Below are positions 24,665-33,264 of a DNA stretch of 48,158 bases, piece by piece (within the stretch, counting starts at the first letter, position 1; each line of letters starts with the position of its first letter). Position numbers and translations under genes: made by a program. Where the stretch lies: assembly GCA_947467145.1 (NCBI GenBank), contig CANIGJ010000034.1, forward strand, positions 1 to 48,158. The letters run 5' to 3'. This DNA is from Rhodospirillaceae bacterium. Lineage in GTDB: Bacteria > Pseudomonadota > Alphaproteobacteria > Rhodospirillales > UBA2165. A model generated the notes under the pieces. That model saw only the letters and a list, made by a program, of their open reading frames with translations. It made no database searches and was not told the DNA's origin.

Positions 24665-25771
24665 GTGGGTCTGTCCTACATCATGATCGAGTGGATCGAG
24701 GCACTGCACCGGCAGGGCTGTTTCGATGGCAAACAATCGATCCTCGAGCTTGGCCCGCAGGACATAGTCGGCGTCACGCCGGACGACATCCATCGTTTCG
24801 CGCAGTCGGTGACCCGGCGCGAGCACGCGCGCGCGGACATCGAACAAAGGTTTTTCGACAACGGCCAGCAGCGCTGGTGGACGGCAATTCGCGATCTCTA
24901 TGCCTTGCTTGGCCTGAATGATTATCACGCGGCCGATATGGACGATGAGCGAGCCGATTTTGCGATTGACCTCAACCAGCCCGTCGCGCTGGGCCGCACA
25001 TTCGATGTGATCACCGATTTCGGCACCATCGAACATGTCTTCAATATCGGCGCAGCGGTGAAATTCATCCACGACCATCTCGCGGTTGGCGGTATCGCAC
25101 TGCATGTCCTGCCGACACGCGGCGACTACAACCACGGCTTCTTCAATATCCACAGCACCTTCTATTTGGACCTATGTTCGGCGAACGGCTACGAGCTGGT
25201 GGATTTCAAGTTCCTGCCCGGATTCAGCCGCCAAAGCCTGTTTCGCCATAAAGCCGATCCCGATGGCCGTCCGACAATCCTAAGCCTAGGTGCGCTGCAT
25301 GGCTCGGACGACTATCGCGAGCGGGACTTCGCGCGCGCAGCCCTCGCCGCCGCGCCCGGCGATACGGTTCTGAACGACTATATCTTCGCCGCCCTGCGCA
25401 AGGTCCGCGACGCCGACTTCGTCTATCCCATGCAGGGCATATATTCCGCCGAACGGGTTCAAAGCTTCAAGGCGCAGTCCGACGCCGGCCCACAGGCCGC
25501 CCAGCGCCGGATCGATCTCCATCTCGGGCTGGCCCGGGATTATCTAAAAGCCGGACGCTGGACCGACGCGCAAACGCAGATCGACGATGCGCGCGCCATC
25601 GATCCCGACCATCCGGAGGCGCTGTATCTCCTGGCGCTCACTCATTCGAACGCCGGACGCCTCTCTGACGCCATCGCCGCCACGGAACAGATTTGCCAAT
25701 TGACGCCCGGCGATGGCCGCGCGACGCAGCTTTTGGCCCTGTTGCGCGAATTGGGCCGCCCACCAGCCTGA
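24665..25771 (+). CDS. Uncharacterised SAM-methyltransferase-like protein with TPR tail
   Basis: A 368-aa protein beginning at a GTG. Residues about 20-200 resemble a class I methyltransferase: SILELGPQDI in place of the usual glycine-rich motif I, an acidic pair at DMDDERADFAIDL, FDVITDFGTIEHVFN (the post-II region), and GGIALHVLPTRG. The C-terminal part, about 285-365, is TPR-like (LGLARDYLKAGRWTDAQTQIDDARAIDP; ALYLLALTHSNAGRLSDAI). Such two-part proteins are often tied to cell-surface glycan or lipid tailoring, but nothing here names a substrate. It separates trmB from rimP, which are neighbours in many relatives, so it may be a later insertion. Base composition is not visibly different from its surroundings. 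Confidence 0.7.
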   Translation: MGLSYIMIEWIEALHRQGCFDGKQSILELGPQDIVGVTPDDIHRFAQSVTRREHARADIEQRFFDNGQQRWWTAIRDLYALLGLNDYHAADMDDERADFAIDLNQPVALGRTFDVITDFGTIEHVFNIGAAVKFIHDHLAVGGIALHVLPTRGDYNHGFFNIHSTFYLDLCSANGYELVDFKFLPGFSRQSLFRHKADPDGRPTILSLGALHGSDDYRERDFARAALAAAPGDTVLNDYIFAALRKVRDADFVYPMQGIYSAERVQSFKAQSDAGPQAAQRRIDLHLGLARDYLKAGRWTDAQTQIDDARAIDPDHPEALYLLALTHSNAGRLSDAIAATEQICQLTPGDGRATQLLALLRELGRPPA

Positions 25772-25890
25772 TCAACGTCGAGGCACACCGCCAACCGCTA
25801 AATCTTGCGGATCGACGGCCCTGGACCTACATCATCTTTAGGCGCAAGCGCATGGGCCTCGCAAAACACAGGGGTTCCGGCCAAAAAGGC

Positions 25891-25919
25891 TTGAATTTCC
25901 GGTCCGTGCGCTCAATTAT
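25891..25919 (+). promoter_or_regulatory. Promoter of the rimP-nusA operon
   Basis: TTGAAT (25891-25896), exactly 17 bases, then AATTAT (25914-25919, 4 of 6 consensus). Transcription from about 25926 would give a leader of about 100 bases containing the hairpin at 25963. Confidence 0.5.
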
Positions 25920-25962
25920 GCGCCCGTCATCTTTTGGTAGCTGGGTGATACCGGCAATCTAG

Positions 25963-25987
25963 GGTGGGCCAACGGCCCGCCTTTTTT
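25963..25987 (+). terminator. Terminator-like hairpin in the rimP leader (possible attenuator)
   Basis: GGTGGGCC and GGCCCGCC pair over 8 bp (one G-T) around AAC and are followed by TTTTTT. The structure lies 39 bases before the rimP start. It could end transcription from the upstream gene or, given a promoter just ahead of it, control entry into the rimP-nusA operon. Confidence 0.75.
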
Positions 25988-26025
25988 GTTTCTGGGACCC
26001 CAACAACACGTTTTACGGTTTTAGC

Positions 26026-26514
26026 ATGGTCAGCGAACAGGAGCTCGCCACGTTGTTCACGCCCATACTCGCAGATATGGGATACGAGTTGGTGCGCGTG
26101 CAGCTGAGCGGCTCGCGCAATCCGACCCTGCAGATCATGGCGGAACGCAAAGACGGCGTCGGCATGACCGTGGACGATTGTGCGGATATCAGCCACGCGC
26201 TGTCCGAGCTTTTGGAGACCGAAGACCCTATTGACGATACCTACCAGCTCGAAGTGAGCTCGCCGGGCATCGATCGTCCGCTGGTGCGGCCCGCCGACTA
26301 CGAGCGTTTCGCCGGCTTCGATGCGCGCATCGATACGCGCGAACTGGTCGAGGGACGCAAACGCTTCAAGGGCCGCCTGCATGGCCTGGATGGAAACAAC
26401 GTGATCGTGGAACAGGACGGCAAGCAGGTCAGCGTGCCGCTCGACACGATCCATAAGGCGAAGCTGGTGCTGACCGACGAGCTGATCGCGGCGCACCAAG
26501 ATAACAAGGCATAG
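26026..26514 (+). CDS. rimP: Ribosome maturation factor RimP
   Basis: Assists late 30S assembly. The 162-aa protein has the alpha/beta N-terminal domain (ELVRVQLSGSRNPTLQIMAE), the DCADISHALSELLE helix with YQLEVSSPGIDRPL, and the SH3-like C-terminal domain (FKGRLHGLDGNNVIVE). The ATG at 26026 is the first in-frame start after the leader hairpin. nusA follows after 4 bases, as in most proteobacteria. Confidence 0.96.
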   Translation: MVSEQELATLFTPILADMGYELVRVQLSGSRNPTLQIMAERKDGVGMTVDDCADISHALSELLETEDPIDDTYQLEVSSPGIDRPLVRPADYERFAGFDARIDTRELVEGRKRFKGRLHGLDGNNVIVEQDGKQVSVPLDTIHKAKLVLTDELIAAHQDNKA

Positions 26515-26518
26515 GAAC

Positions 26519-28096
26519 ATGGCTGAAACGCGACTCGATTCCAGCAAGATCTACACCCACCCCGAGCTGGTCATGGTGGCCGACACGGTGGCCCGCGAAA
26601 AAGGCATCGACCGCGACGAAGTGTTCGAGGCGATGGAGCAGGCCATCCAGAAGGCCGGCCGGTCCAAATACGGCTACGAGCACGACATCCGCGCCGCCAT
26701 CGACAAACGTTCGGGCGAGATCAAGCTCGCGCGTTACATGGAAGTGGTCGAGACCGTCGAGAACGAAGCGACGCAGCTCACCTTGAAGCAGGCCCAGCGC
26801 AAGAAGGCCGACGCGCAGCTTGGCGAGTTCCTCGTCGATCCGCTGCCGCCGATCGATTTCGGCCGCATCGCGGCACAGACGGCGAAGCAGGTTATCGTGC
26901 AGAAAGTGCGCGAGGCCGAGCGTGCCCGTCAGTATAAGGAATTCAAGGATCGCGTCGGCGAGATCATCAACGGCATGGTCAAGCGCGTCGAATTCGGCAA
27001 CATCGTCGTCGATTTCGGCGGCCGCGCCGAAGGCATCATCCGCCGCGACGAGACGATCCCGCGCGAACACTTCAACACCGGCGATCGCGTGCGCTCATAC
27101 ATCTACGACGTGCGCGAAGAACAGCGCGGCCCGCAGATCTTCCTGTCGCGCAGTCATCCGCAATTCATGGCGAAACTGTTCGCCCAGGAAGTGCCGGAAA
27201 TCTACGACGGCGTCATCGAGATCGTCTCGGTCGCGCGCGATCCGGGCAGCCGCGCCAAGATCGCGGTGCGCTCGTCCGATAGCGGCATCGATCCGGTCGG
27301 CGCCTGCGTCGGTATGCGAGGCAGCCGCGTGCAGGCCGTCGTCGCCGAATTGCAGGGTGAAAAGATCGACATCATCCAGTGGAACCCCGATCCGGCGACC
27401 TTCATCGTCAACGGTTTGGCGCCCGCCGAGGTGACCAAGGTCGTGCTCGACGAAGAAAGCAACAAGATCGAAGTCGTCGTGCCCGACGATCAGCTCAGCC
27501 TCGCCATCGGGCGTCGCGGCCAGAACGTGCGTCTCGCCTCGCAGCTCACCGGCTGGCAGATCGACATCGAGACCGAGGCCGAGGAATCGGAAAAGCGCCA
27601 GACGGAATTCAAGGAGCGTTCGCAGCTCTTCATCGACGCGCTCGACGTCGACGAGGTGATCGCCCAATTGATGGTCACCGAAGGCTTCTCGACCATCGAA
27701 GAAGTCGCCTATGTGCCGCTCGAGGAATTGGCCGGCATCGAAGGCTTCGATGAAGATGTCGCCAACGAATTGCACGAGCGCGCCACGAATTACCTCGAAC
27801 AGCAGGAAGCTCAATTGGTCGAAAGTTGGAAAAGTGCGGGCGTATCGGAAGATCTGCTCACGATCCCGGGTGTGACGCACGAAATCATGGCGGCCCTCGG
27901 CGGCGCGACCCCGGCGATCAAGACCCGCGACGATCTCGCCGATCTGGCCGGTGACGAGCTGGTCGAAATCGTCGGCAAGGACGGCAAGACCAACAAGGAC
28001 AAATTGTCGGTCGATGACGCGAACGCCATCATCATGGCGGCCCGCGCGCACTGGTTTACGGATGAGGCGGCTGAACAGCCCGCCTCCAATTCGTAA
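26519..28096 (+). CDS. nusA: Transcription elongation/termination factor NusA
   Basis: Binds RNA polymerase and modulates pausing, termination and antitermination. The 525-aa protein has the N-terminal polymerase-binding domain (1-130), S1 (about 135-200, GEIINGMVKRVEFGNIVVDFG), two KH domains (about 230-350; DPVGACVGMRGSRVQAV, LAIGRRGQNVRLA), and acidic helix-hairpin-helix repeats at the C-terminus (VTEGFSTIEEVAYVPLEEL). It is translated just after rimP and heads a run of translation genes. If the leader hairpin is an attenuator, NusA would be a natural feedback factor. Confidence 0.97.
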   Translation: MAETRLDSSKIYTHPELVMVADTVAREKGIDRDEVFEAMEQAIQKAGRSKYGYEHDIRAAIDKRSGEIKLARYMEVVETVENEATQLTLKQAQRKKADAQLGEFLVDPLPPIDFGRIAAQTAKQVIVQKVREAERARQYKEFKDRVGEIINGMVKRVEFGNIVVDFGGRAEGIIRRDETIPREHFNTGDRVRSYIYDVREEQRGPQIFLSRSHPQFMAKLFAQEVPEIYDGVIEIVSVARDPGSRAKIAVRSSDSGIDPVGACVGMRGSRVQAVVAELQGEKIDIIQWNPDPATFIVNGLAPAEVTKVVLDEESNKIEVVVPDDQLSLAIGRRGQNVRLASQLTGWQIDIETEAEESEKRQTEFKERSQLFIDALDVDEVIAQLMVTEGFSTIEEVAYVPLEELAGIEGFDEDVANELHERATNYLEQQEAQLVESWKSAGVSEDLLTIPGVTHEIMAALGGATPAIKTRDDLADLAGDELVEIVGKDGKTNKDKLSVDDANAIIMAARAHWFTDEAAEQPASNS

Positions 28097-28125
28097 TCTA
28101 ACGATGTAACCGGGGCGATCAGACC

Positions 28126-28743
28126 ATGCAGACGATGCGCAAAGATGCGGATCCGCAACGGCGCTGCATCGTCTCGGGCGAAAGCCTGCCCCGCGAAGAT
28201 CTGCTGCGGTTTGTAGTAGCGCCGGACGGCGTCATCGTTCCCGATCTTGACGAAAAGCTCCCGGGGCGGGGTTTGTGGTTGCGCGCCGAGCGGGATATAT
28301 TACGCACCGCCTGCGCCAAGGGCGCCTTCTCCAAGGCCGCGCGTCGTGAGACGAAGCTGCCAGACGATCTCGCCGCACAGGTGGAACGATTATTGCGCCG
28401 ACGATGCCTTGATCTCATCGGGCTCGCGCGGCGCTCCGGCGCTCTTATCGCCGGGTATGAAAAAGTGCGCGCCTCTCTCGCATCGCAAGATGCGGGCGTC
28501 CTGATCGCCGCCTCAGACGGGGCGAACGATGGACGCGCGAAAATTCGGGCGCTCGCGCCGAAAGTGCCGATGGTCGACGTATTGACCGCGGAAGAGTTGG
28601 GAGCGGCGATCGGACGCGAACATATCGTCCACGCCGTCATGGCGAAGGGCCGGTTGGCCGAGCGCCTCTTGCATGAAGCACGCCGCTTATCGGGTGTGCG
28701 AGGCACGGAGCGGCCGGCGGATCAGATGGAACACGCACAATAA
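28126..28743 (+). CDS. YlxR (DUF448)/L7Ae-like RNA-binding protein
   Basis: A 205-aa protein joining two RNA-binding domains. Residues about 10-85 are DUF448/YlxR, with RRCIVSGESLPREDLLRFV and LPGRGLWLRAERD. Residues about 92-190 resemble the L7Ae/YlxQ fold (DLIGLARRSGALIAGYEKV, GVLIAASDGANDGRAKI). In Bacillus these are two separate proteins between nusA and infB; fusion is normal in alphaproteobacteria. Likely associated with RNase P or ribosomal RNA; the exact target here is unknown. infB follows after 30 bases. Confidence 0.88.
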   Translation: MQTMRKDADPQRRCIVSGESLPREDLLRFVVAPDGVIVPDLDEKLPGRGLWLRAERDILRTACAKGAFSKAARRETKLPDDLAAQVERLLRRRCLDLIGLARRSGALIAGYEKVRASLASQDAGVLIAASDGANDGRAKIRALAPKVPMVDVLTAEELGAAIGREHIVHAVMAKGRLAERLLHEARRLSGVRGTERPADQMEHAQ

Positions 28744-28773
28744 GTGCTTTGTAAGACGGATTGAGACGAGGAC

Positions 28774-31305
28774 ATGGCGGATACCGACACGCAAGAAAAA
28801 GACGGACCTGACGGCGGCAAGAAGAAGCTGACCTTGCGTCCCGGCAAGGTCACGCTGAACAAGACCATCGAAGGCGGTCAGGTTAAGCAGAGCTTCTCAC
28901 ATGGCCGTTCCAAGGTCGTCGCCGTCGAAGTGCGCAAGAAACGCACCTTCGCACCGGGCGCCACCGGCACGATGCGTGAGGTTCACGACGAGGATGCCGA
29001 AGCCGCATTCGAAGCCGCGACCACCGAAACCGCCACCGTCGAACAGGCCGTCGCCGAAGCACGCGCGCCCGCGTTCGAGCCGCATCTGACCGATCATGAA
29101 CGCCAGCAGCGCATGAAGGCGTTGCAGGACGCCCGCAAGGCCGACGAAGAACGCCAGGTCCGCGAGGAAGAACTCGCTCGCGAACGCGCCGAGGAAGAAC
29201 AGCGCCGCAAGGCCGAACAGCTGCTGAACCCGACGCCGGAACCGGTCGAGGCCGCACCCGCGCCGGCCAGCACCGCAAAGCCCGCCGCTGATGCGGCCCA
29301 GCCCGCCGAGGATGACGAGTCCGAAGCCGCGCGGATCGCGCGCGGCAAAGCAGCACCGATCGCACAGCGCCGCCCGACGCCACCGACCCCGACGCCGGTC
29401 GCACGCCGTGGCGAGCCGCGCCGTCGCGCCGGCAAGCTGACCATCACCGATGCGCTCGAAGACAACGAACGCGTCCGTTCGCTGGCCTCCATGCGCCGCG
29501 CGCGTGAGAAGCAGAAGAAAAAAGAAATCCCAGGGGAACGGATCAAAGTTTTGCGTGAAGTCACCATCCCCGAAACCATCACCGTTGAAGATCTCGCCAA
29601 CCGCATGGCCGAGCGCAGCATCGATGTCGTGCGCACGCTGATGAAACTCGGCGTGATCGCAGCCCCGGCGCAGACGATCGATGCCGACACGGCCGAACTG
29701 GTCGTGGCCGAATTCGGTCATAGCTTCAAACGCGTCAGTGCGGCCGACGTCGAAATCGGCCTGCGCGGTGAAACCGATATCGAAGGCGACATGCTGCCGC
29801 GTTGGCCGGTTGTCACCGTCATGGGCCACGTCGACCACGGCAAGACGTCGCTGCTCGATGCGCTCCGCCAGACCGACGTCGTGTCCGGCGAAGCGGGCGG
29901 CATCACGCAGCATATCGGCGCCTATCAGGTTGCGACAGCGGCCGGCGGCAAGATCACCTTCATCGACACCCCGGGTCACGAAGCCTTCACCGCCATGCGC
30001 CAACGCGGCGCCAAGGTGACCGACATCGTCATCCTGGTGGTAGCCGCCGACGACGGCATCATGCCGCAGACCGTGGAAGCCATCGCGCATGCGAAAGCGG
30101 CCGGCGTTCCAATCATCGTCGCGATCAACAAGATCGACAAACAGGATGCCAATCCGTTGCGCGTGCGCACGCAGCTTCTCGAACACGAACTCGTGGTCGA
30201 AAGCATGGGTGGCGACGTGCAAGAAGTCGAAGTGTCCGCATTGAAGAAGATGAACCTCGACAAGCTGGAGGAAGCGATCCTTCTGCAGGCCGAAGTCATG
30301 GACCTCAAAGCCAATCCGAACCGTCCGGCCGAAGGCGTGGTCATCGAAAGCCGCGTCGAACAAGGCCGTGGCGCGGTCGCCACCGTGCTCGTGCAGCGCG
30401 GCACCTTGAAGGTCGGCGACATTCTCGTTGCCGGCGCCGAATCCGGTCGCGTCCGCACCTTGACCAACGCGCACGGTGAAATGATCAAGACGGCTGGCCC
30501 GTCCGAACCGGTCGAGGTCACCGGCCTCGCCGGCGCACCGGCCGCGGGCGATGAAGTCTTCATCGTCGAGAACGAGGCGCGCGCGCGCGAAGTTGCCGCG
30601 TTCCGCCAGTCGCAAGGCCAGAAGGCCCGCAACGCCATCTCGGCGCGCGGCACGCTCGAAGATATGTTCACCGCAATCAAAGCGGGCGAAACCAAGGAAC
30701 TGCCCGTCGTCATCAAAGCCGACGTGCAAGGTTCGGTCGAAGCCATCTCGCAGATGCTGCTGAAGATTCCGGGCACCGAAGTGAAGGTCCGCATCCTTCA
30801 TTCGGGCGTCGGGCCGGTCAACGAATCCGACGTCGCCCTCGCGGGTGCTTCGGGTGGCGTGATTATCGGCTTCAACGTGCGCGCCAACAAACAAGCGCGC
30901 GACGAATCGACCCGTAACAAGATCGACATCCGTTATTATTCGGTGATCTACGACGTCGGCGACGACATCAAGAACATGATCATCGGCCTGATGAAGCCGG
31001 AGATCCGCGAAACCTTCCTCGGCAACGCGGAAGTGCTGCAGGTCTTCACCGTCTCGAAGGTCGGCAAGGTCGCCGGCTGTCGCGTCAACGAAGGCATCGT
31101 GCGGCGCGGCTCCAAGGTCCGCCTGCTGCGCGACAACGTCGTCATTCACGAGGGCAAGCTTTCAACGCTCAAACATTTCAAGGACGAAGTCCGCGAAGTG
31201 CGCCAGGGCAGCGAATGCGGCATGTCGTTCGAGAATTACAACGACCTGCGCGCCGGCGACGTGATCGAGTGCTTCGACGTGCAGGAAGTCGCCGCCACCC
31301 TGTAA
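28774..31305 (+). CDS. infB: Translation initiation factor IF-2
   Basis: GTPase that brings initiator fMet-tRNA to the 30S subunit. The 843-aa protein has the alphaproteobacterial N-terminus [20 protein letters not shown], a long charged Ala/Glu/Arg linker (about 75-250), an IF2_N region ([18 protein letters not shown]), then the G domain: G1 GHVDHGKT (351-358), G3 DTPGHEAF, G4 NKID. Domains II to IV follow to the end. No internal start was assigned, although shorter IF-2 forms are possible. It sits between ylxR and rbfA. Confidence 0.97.
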   Translation: MADTDTQEKDGPDGGKKKLTLRPGKVTLNKTIEGGQVKQSFSHGRSKVVAVEVRKKRTFAPGATGTMREVHDEDAEAAFEAATTETATVEQAVAEARAPAFEPHLTDHERQQRMKALQDARKADEERQVREEELARERAEEEQRRKAEQLLNPTPEPVEAAPAPASTAKPAADAAQPAEDDESEAARIARGKAAPIAQRRPTPPTPTPVARRGEPRRRAGKLTITDALEDNERVRSLASMRRAREKQKKKEIPGERIKVLREVTIPETITVEDLANRMAERSIDVVRTLMKLGVIAAPAQTIDADTAELVVAEFGHSFKRVSAADVEIGLRGETDIEGDMLPRWPVVTVMGHVDHGKTSLLDALRQTDVVSGEAGGITQHIGAYQVATAAGGKITFIDTPGHEAFTAMRQRGAKVTDIVILVVAADDGIMPQTVEAIAHAKAAGVPIIVAINKIDKQDANPLRVRTQLLEHELVVESMGGDVQEVEVSALKKMNLDKLEEAILLQAEVMDLKANPNRPAEGVVIESRVEQGRGAVATVLVQRGTLKVGDILVAGAESGRVRTLTNAHGEMIKTAGPSEPVEVTGLAGAPAAGDEVFIVENEARAREVAAFRQSQGQKARNAISARGTLEDMFTAIKAGETKELPVVIKADVQGSVEAISQMLLKIPGTEVKVRILHSGVGPVNESDVALAGASGGVIIGFNVRANKQARDESTRNKIDIRYYSVIYDVGDDIKNMIIGLMKPEIRETFLGNAEVLQVFTVSKVGKVAGCRVNEGIVRRGSKVRLLRDNVVIHEGKLSTLKHFKDEVREVRQGSECGMSFENYNDLRAGDVIECFDVQEVAATL

Positions 31306-31377
31306 GGGCGCTACTCACCCTTTCCCTCCCGTGGCGCTGAGATGCGCGGTCGGGGCGGATCGATGGGGAATCATTCG

Positions 31378-31785
31378 ATGGCACGTAAAGTCAGCAAATC
31401 GACCGGACAGCGTCCGTTGCGCGTCGGTGAGGAAGTGCGCCACGCGCTGGCGCAGATCCTTGAGCGCGGCGATCTGCGCGATCCCGATCTCGTGGGCGCG
31501 ATCGTCACCATCACCGAAGTGCGCATGAGCCCCGATATCCGCAATGCGACGGTGTTCGTGGCCCCCTTGGGCGGCGTCGATACCGCCAAGATCGTCGCCG
31601 CATTGATGCGTGCGGTGCCTTACTTACGCCGCCGCATCGGCGAAATCGTCGAGCTGCGTTATGTGCCGAATCTGCGCATCGAGGCCGACACGTCGTTCGA
31701 TTATGCCGAACGCATCGGCCAGAAGCTCTCCGAAGTCGTCGAGGGCGAAGCCACGCCCGATGACGACGACAAAAATCGCACATAA
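31378..31785 (+). CDS. rbfA: 30S ribosome-binding factor RbfA
   Basis: Cold-shock-linked factor for 16S rRNA 5'-end processing. From the ATG at 31378 it is 135 aa. RPLRVGEEVRHALAQIL, then VTITEVRMSPDIRNATVFV and LRIEADTSFDYAERIGQKL, are standard RbfA blocks. Two earlier in-frame ATGs (31342, 31363) exist; 31378 is favoured because GGGGAA lies 7 bases upstream and the protein then starts at MARKVSKSTGQ, close to homologues. Confidence 0.93.
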   Translation: MARKVSKSTGQRPLRVGEEVRHALAQILERGDLRDPDLVGAIVTITEVRMSPDIRNATVFVAPLGGVDTAKIVAALMRAVPYLRRRIGEIVELRYVPNLRIEADTSFDYAERIGQKLSEVVEGEATPDDDDKNRT

Positions 31786-31799
31786 AGGGACGCCAATAA

Positions 31800-32726
31800 G
31801 TGGGACGTAAGCGTCGCGGCCAAGTCGTCAACGGCTGGCTGATCATCGACAAACCATCCGGCATGACCTCGGCCCATGTCGTCGCGCGCGTGCGCCGCAT
31901 GTTGGACGTCGCCAAGATCGGCCATGGCGGCACCCTGGATCCGCTGGCGACCGGCATTCTGCCGCTGGCGCTCGGCGAGGCGACCAAGACCGTCTCCTAC
32001 GTCATGGATGGCCAAAAAAGTTACCGCTTCACCACCCGCTGGGGCGAGGCGCGCGACACCGACGACGCCGACGGCCAGATCATCGCGACCTCGGACGTGC
32101 GCCCAACGGCCGACGCCATCAAAGCCGCCCTGCCCGCCTTTCGCGGCGAAATTTCGCAGATTCCGCCCGATTATTCCGCCATCAAGGTCGATGGCGCGCG
32201 CGCCTACGATCTGGCCCGAGAAGGCGAAAAACTTGATCTGATCCCACGCATTGCGCGCATCGACCGGTTCGATCTGGTCGCCCAGCCCGATGCCGACAGC
32301 GCCGTGTTCGAGGTTTCCTGCGGCAAAGGCACCTATATGCGGTCCCTGGCGCGCGACCTGGCACGAGCCGTGGGCACACACGGCCATATCACTCAATTAC
32401 GCAGGACCAAGTCCGGCCCGTTCGCTGAAAAAGACGCAATTTCCCTGGAAAAACTAGAGGAGTTGCGCAATAGTGCGCCCGCCGCAGACTTGGTGCGGCC
32501 GGTCGAGACCGCGCTGGACGACATCCCGGCACTGGCCATGACCGAGGACGAAGCCCGTCGACTGCAATGCGGACAATCGATTTCCGCTTTGACGGTCGCC
32601 CGGAGAACCCCTCTCAAAGATATCGGTCTCGGGACCGTTTTCTGCGCGATGGCGGAAGGTAAGCCGATAGCGCTTGCCCGGTTCGAAGGCGGCGAACTTC
32701 GTCCCATTCGTGTGTTGAACCTTTAA
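31800..32726 (+). CDS. truB: tRNA pseudouridine(55) synthase TruB
   Basis: Converts U55 in the T-loop of tRNAs to pseudouridine. The 308-aa protein starts at a GTG, 14 bases after rbfA. The catalytic Asp is Asp47 in [47 protein letters not shown] and [15 protein letters not shown] complete the signature. A PUA-like C-terminal end follows. rpsO begins 14 bases after the stop. Confidence 0.96.
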   Translation: MGRKRRGQVVNGWLIIDKPSGMTSAHVVARVRRMLDVAKIGHGGTLDPLATGILPLALGEATKTVSYVMDGQKSYRFTTRWGEARDTDDADGQIIATSDVRPTADAIKAALPAFRGEISQIPPDYSAIKVDGARAYDLAREGEKLDLIPRIARIDRFDLVAQPDADSAVFEVSCGKGTYMRSLARDLARAVGTHGHITQLRRTKSGPFAEKDAISLEKLEELRNSAPAADLVRPVETALDDIPALAMTEDEARRLQCGQSISALTVARRTPLKDIGLGTVFCAMAEGKPIALARFEGGELRPIRVLNL

Positions 32727-32740
32727 TTCAGGAGTGGACG

Positions 32741-33010
32741 ATGTCGATTACTGCCGAACGCAAAACTGAAGTTATTGCCGAATACGCGACCGAAAAAGGC
32801 GACACAGGTTCGCCCGAAGTCCAGGTCGCAATCTTGTCGGAGCGCATCAACAATCTCACCGAGCATCTGAAAACCCATCACAAGGATTTTCATTCGCGCC
32901 GTGGCTTGCTGATGATGGTCGGCCAGCGCCGCGCCATGCTCGACTATCTCAAGAACAAGAAGACCGAGCGTTACGAGTCGCTGATCCAGCGCCTTGGTCT
33001 GCGTCGGTGA
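32741..33010 (+). CDS. rpsO: 30S ribosomal protein S15
   Basis: Binds 16S rRNA early in 30S assembly. It is 89 aa, the usual size, and contains [39 protein letters not shown] and the basic end [13 protein letters not shown] precedes the ATG (32731-32735). The rpsO-pnp pairing is conserved across proteobacteria. Confidence 0.97.
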   Translation: MSITAERKTEVIAEYATEKGDTGSPEVQVAILSERINNLTEHLKTHHKDFHSRRGLLMMVGQRRAMLDYLKNKKTERYESLIQRLGLRR

Positions 33011-33012
33011 TT

Positions 33013-33029
33013 TTCGTCCTGCGGACGAA
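33013..33029 (+). other. Hairpin directly after rpsO
   Basis: TTCGTCC and GGACGAA form a perfect 7-bp stem around TGC, starting 2 bases past the stop. No T run follows, so it looks more like an RNA-stability or processing structure than a terminator. Confidence 0.4.
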
Positions 33030-33147
33030 CGATTGTTGTCTCGTCCATCGGATGAACTGGAGCGCGGCGCCGTCAACGACGGACGCCGCCGCTGCCATTT
33101 GGGCAGCACGTTAAGCGTAAATGTTGTGAGTCAAAACGTTGAAGAGG

Positions 33148-33193
33148 GGCGCCATATCGGCGCCACGAAGATAAGCGCCATATGGATGGGCGC
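33148..33193 (+). other. Tandem hairpins in the pnp leader
   Basis: Two successive stem-loops share the sequence GCGCCATAT (33149 and 33175, 26 bases apart). The first pairs GGCGCC with GGCGCC around ATATC; the second pairs GCGCC with GGCGC around a 9-base loop. They lie 72-117 bases before the pnp start. In E. coli the pnp leader is cut by RNase III and controlled by PNPase itself; the same role is inferred. Confidence 0.45.
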
Positions 33194-33264
33194 GCGGGGC
33201 CATGGGGGCTCGGCGAGCATGTCGGATGGATGGATATAAACAGTAGGTTTGAAGGAAGAGAGAT

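Noticed and set aside
25693..25962. A small gene in the gap before rimP
   Set aside because: The open frame starts inside the methyltransferase-TPR gene in another frame, has no ribosome-binding site and no recognisable motif.
28897..31149. A 750-codon open frame antisense to infB
   Set aside because: It is the complement of IF-2 codons; no start signal or motif of its own.
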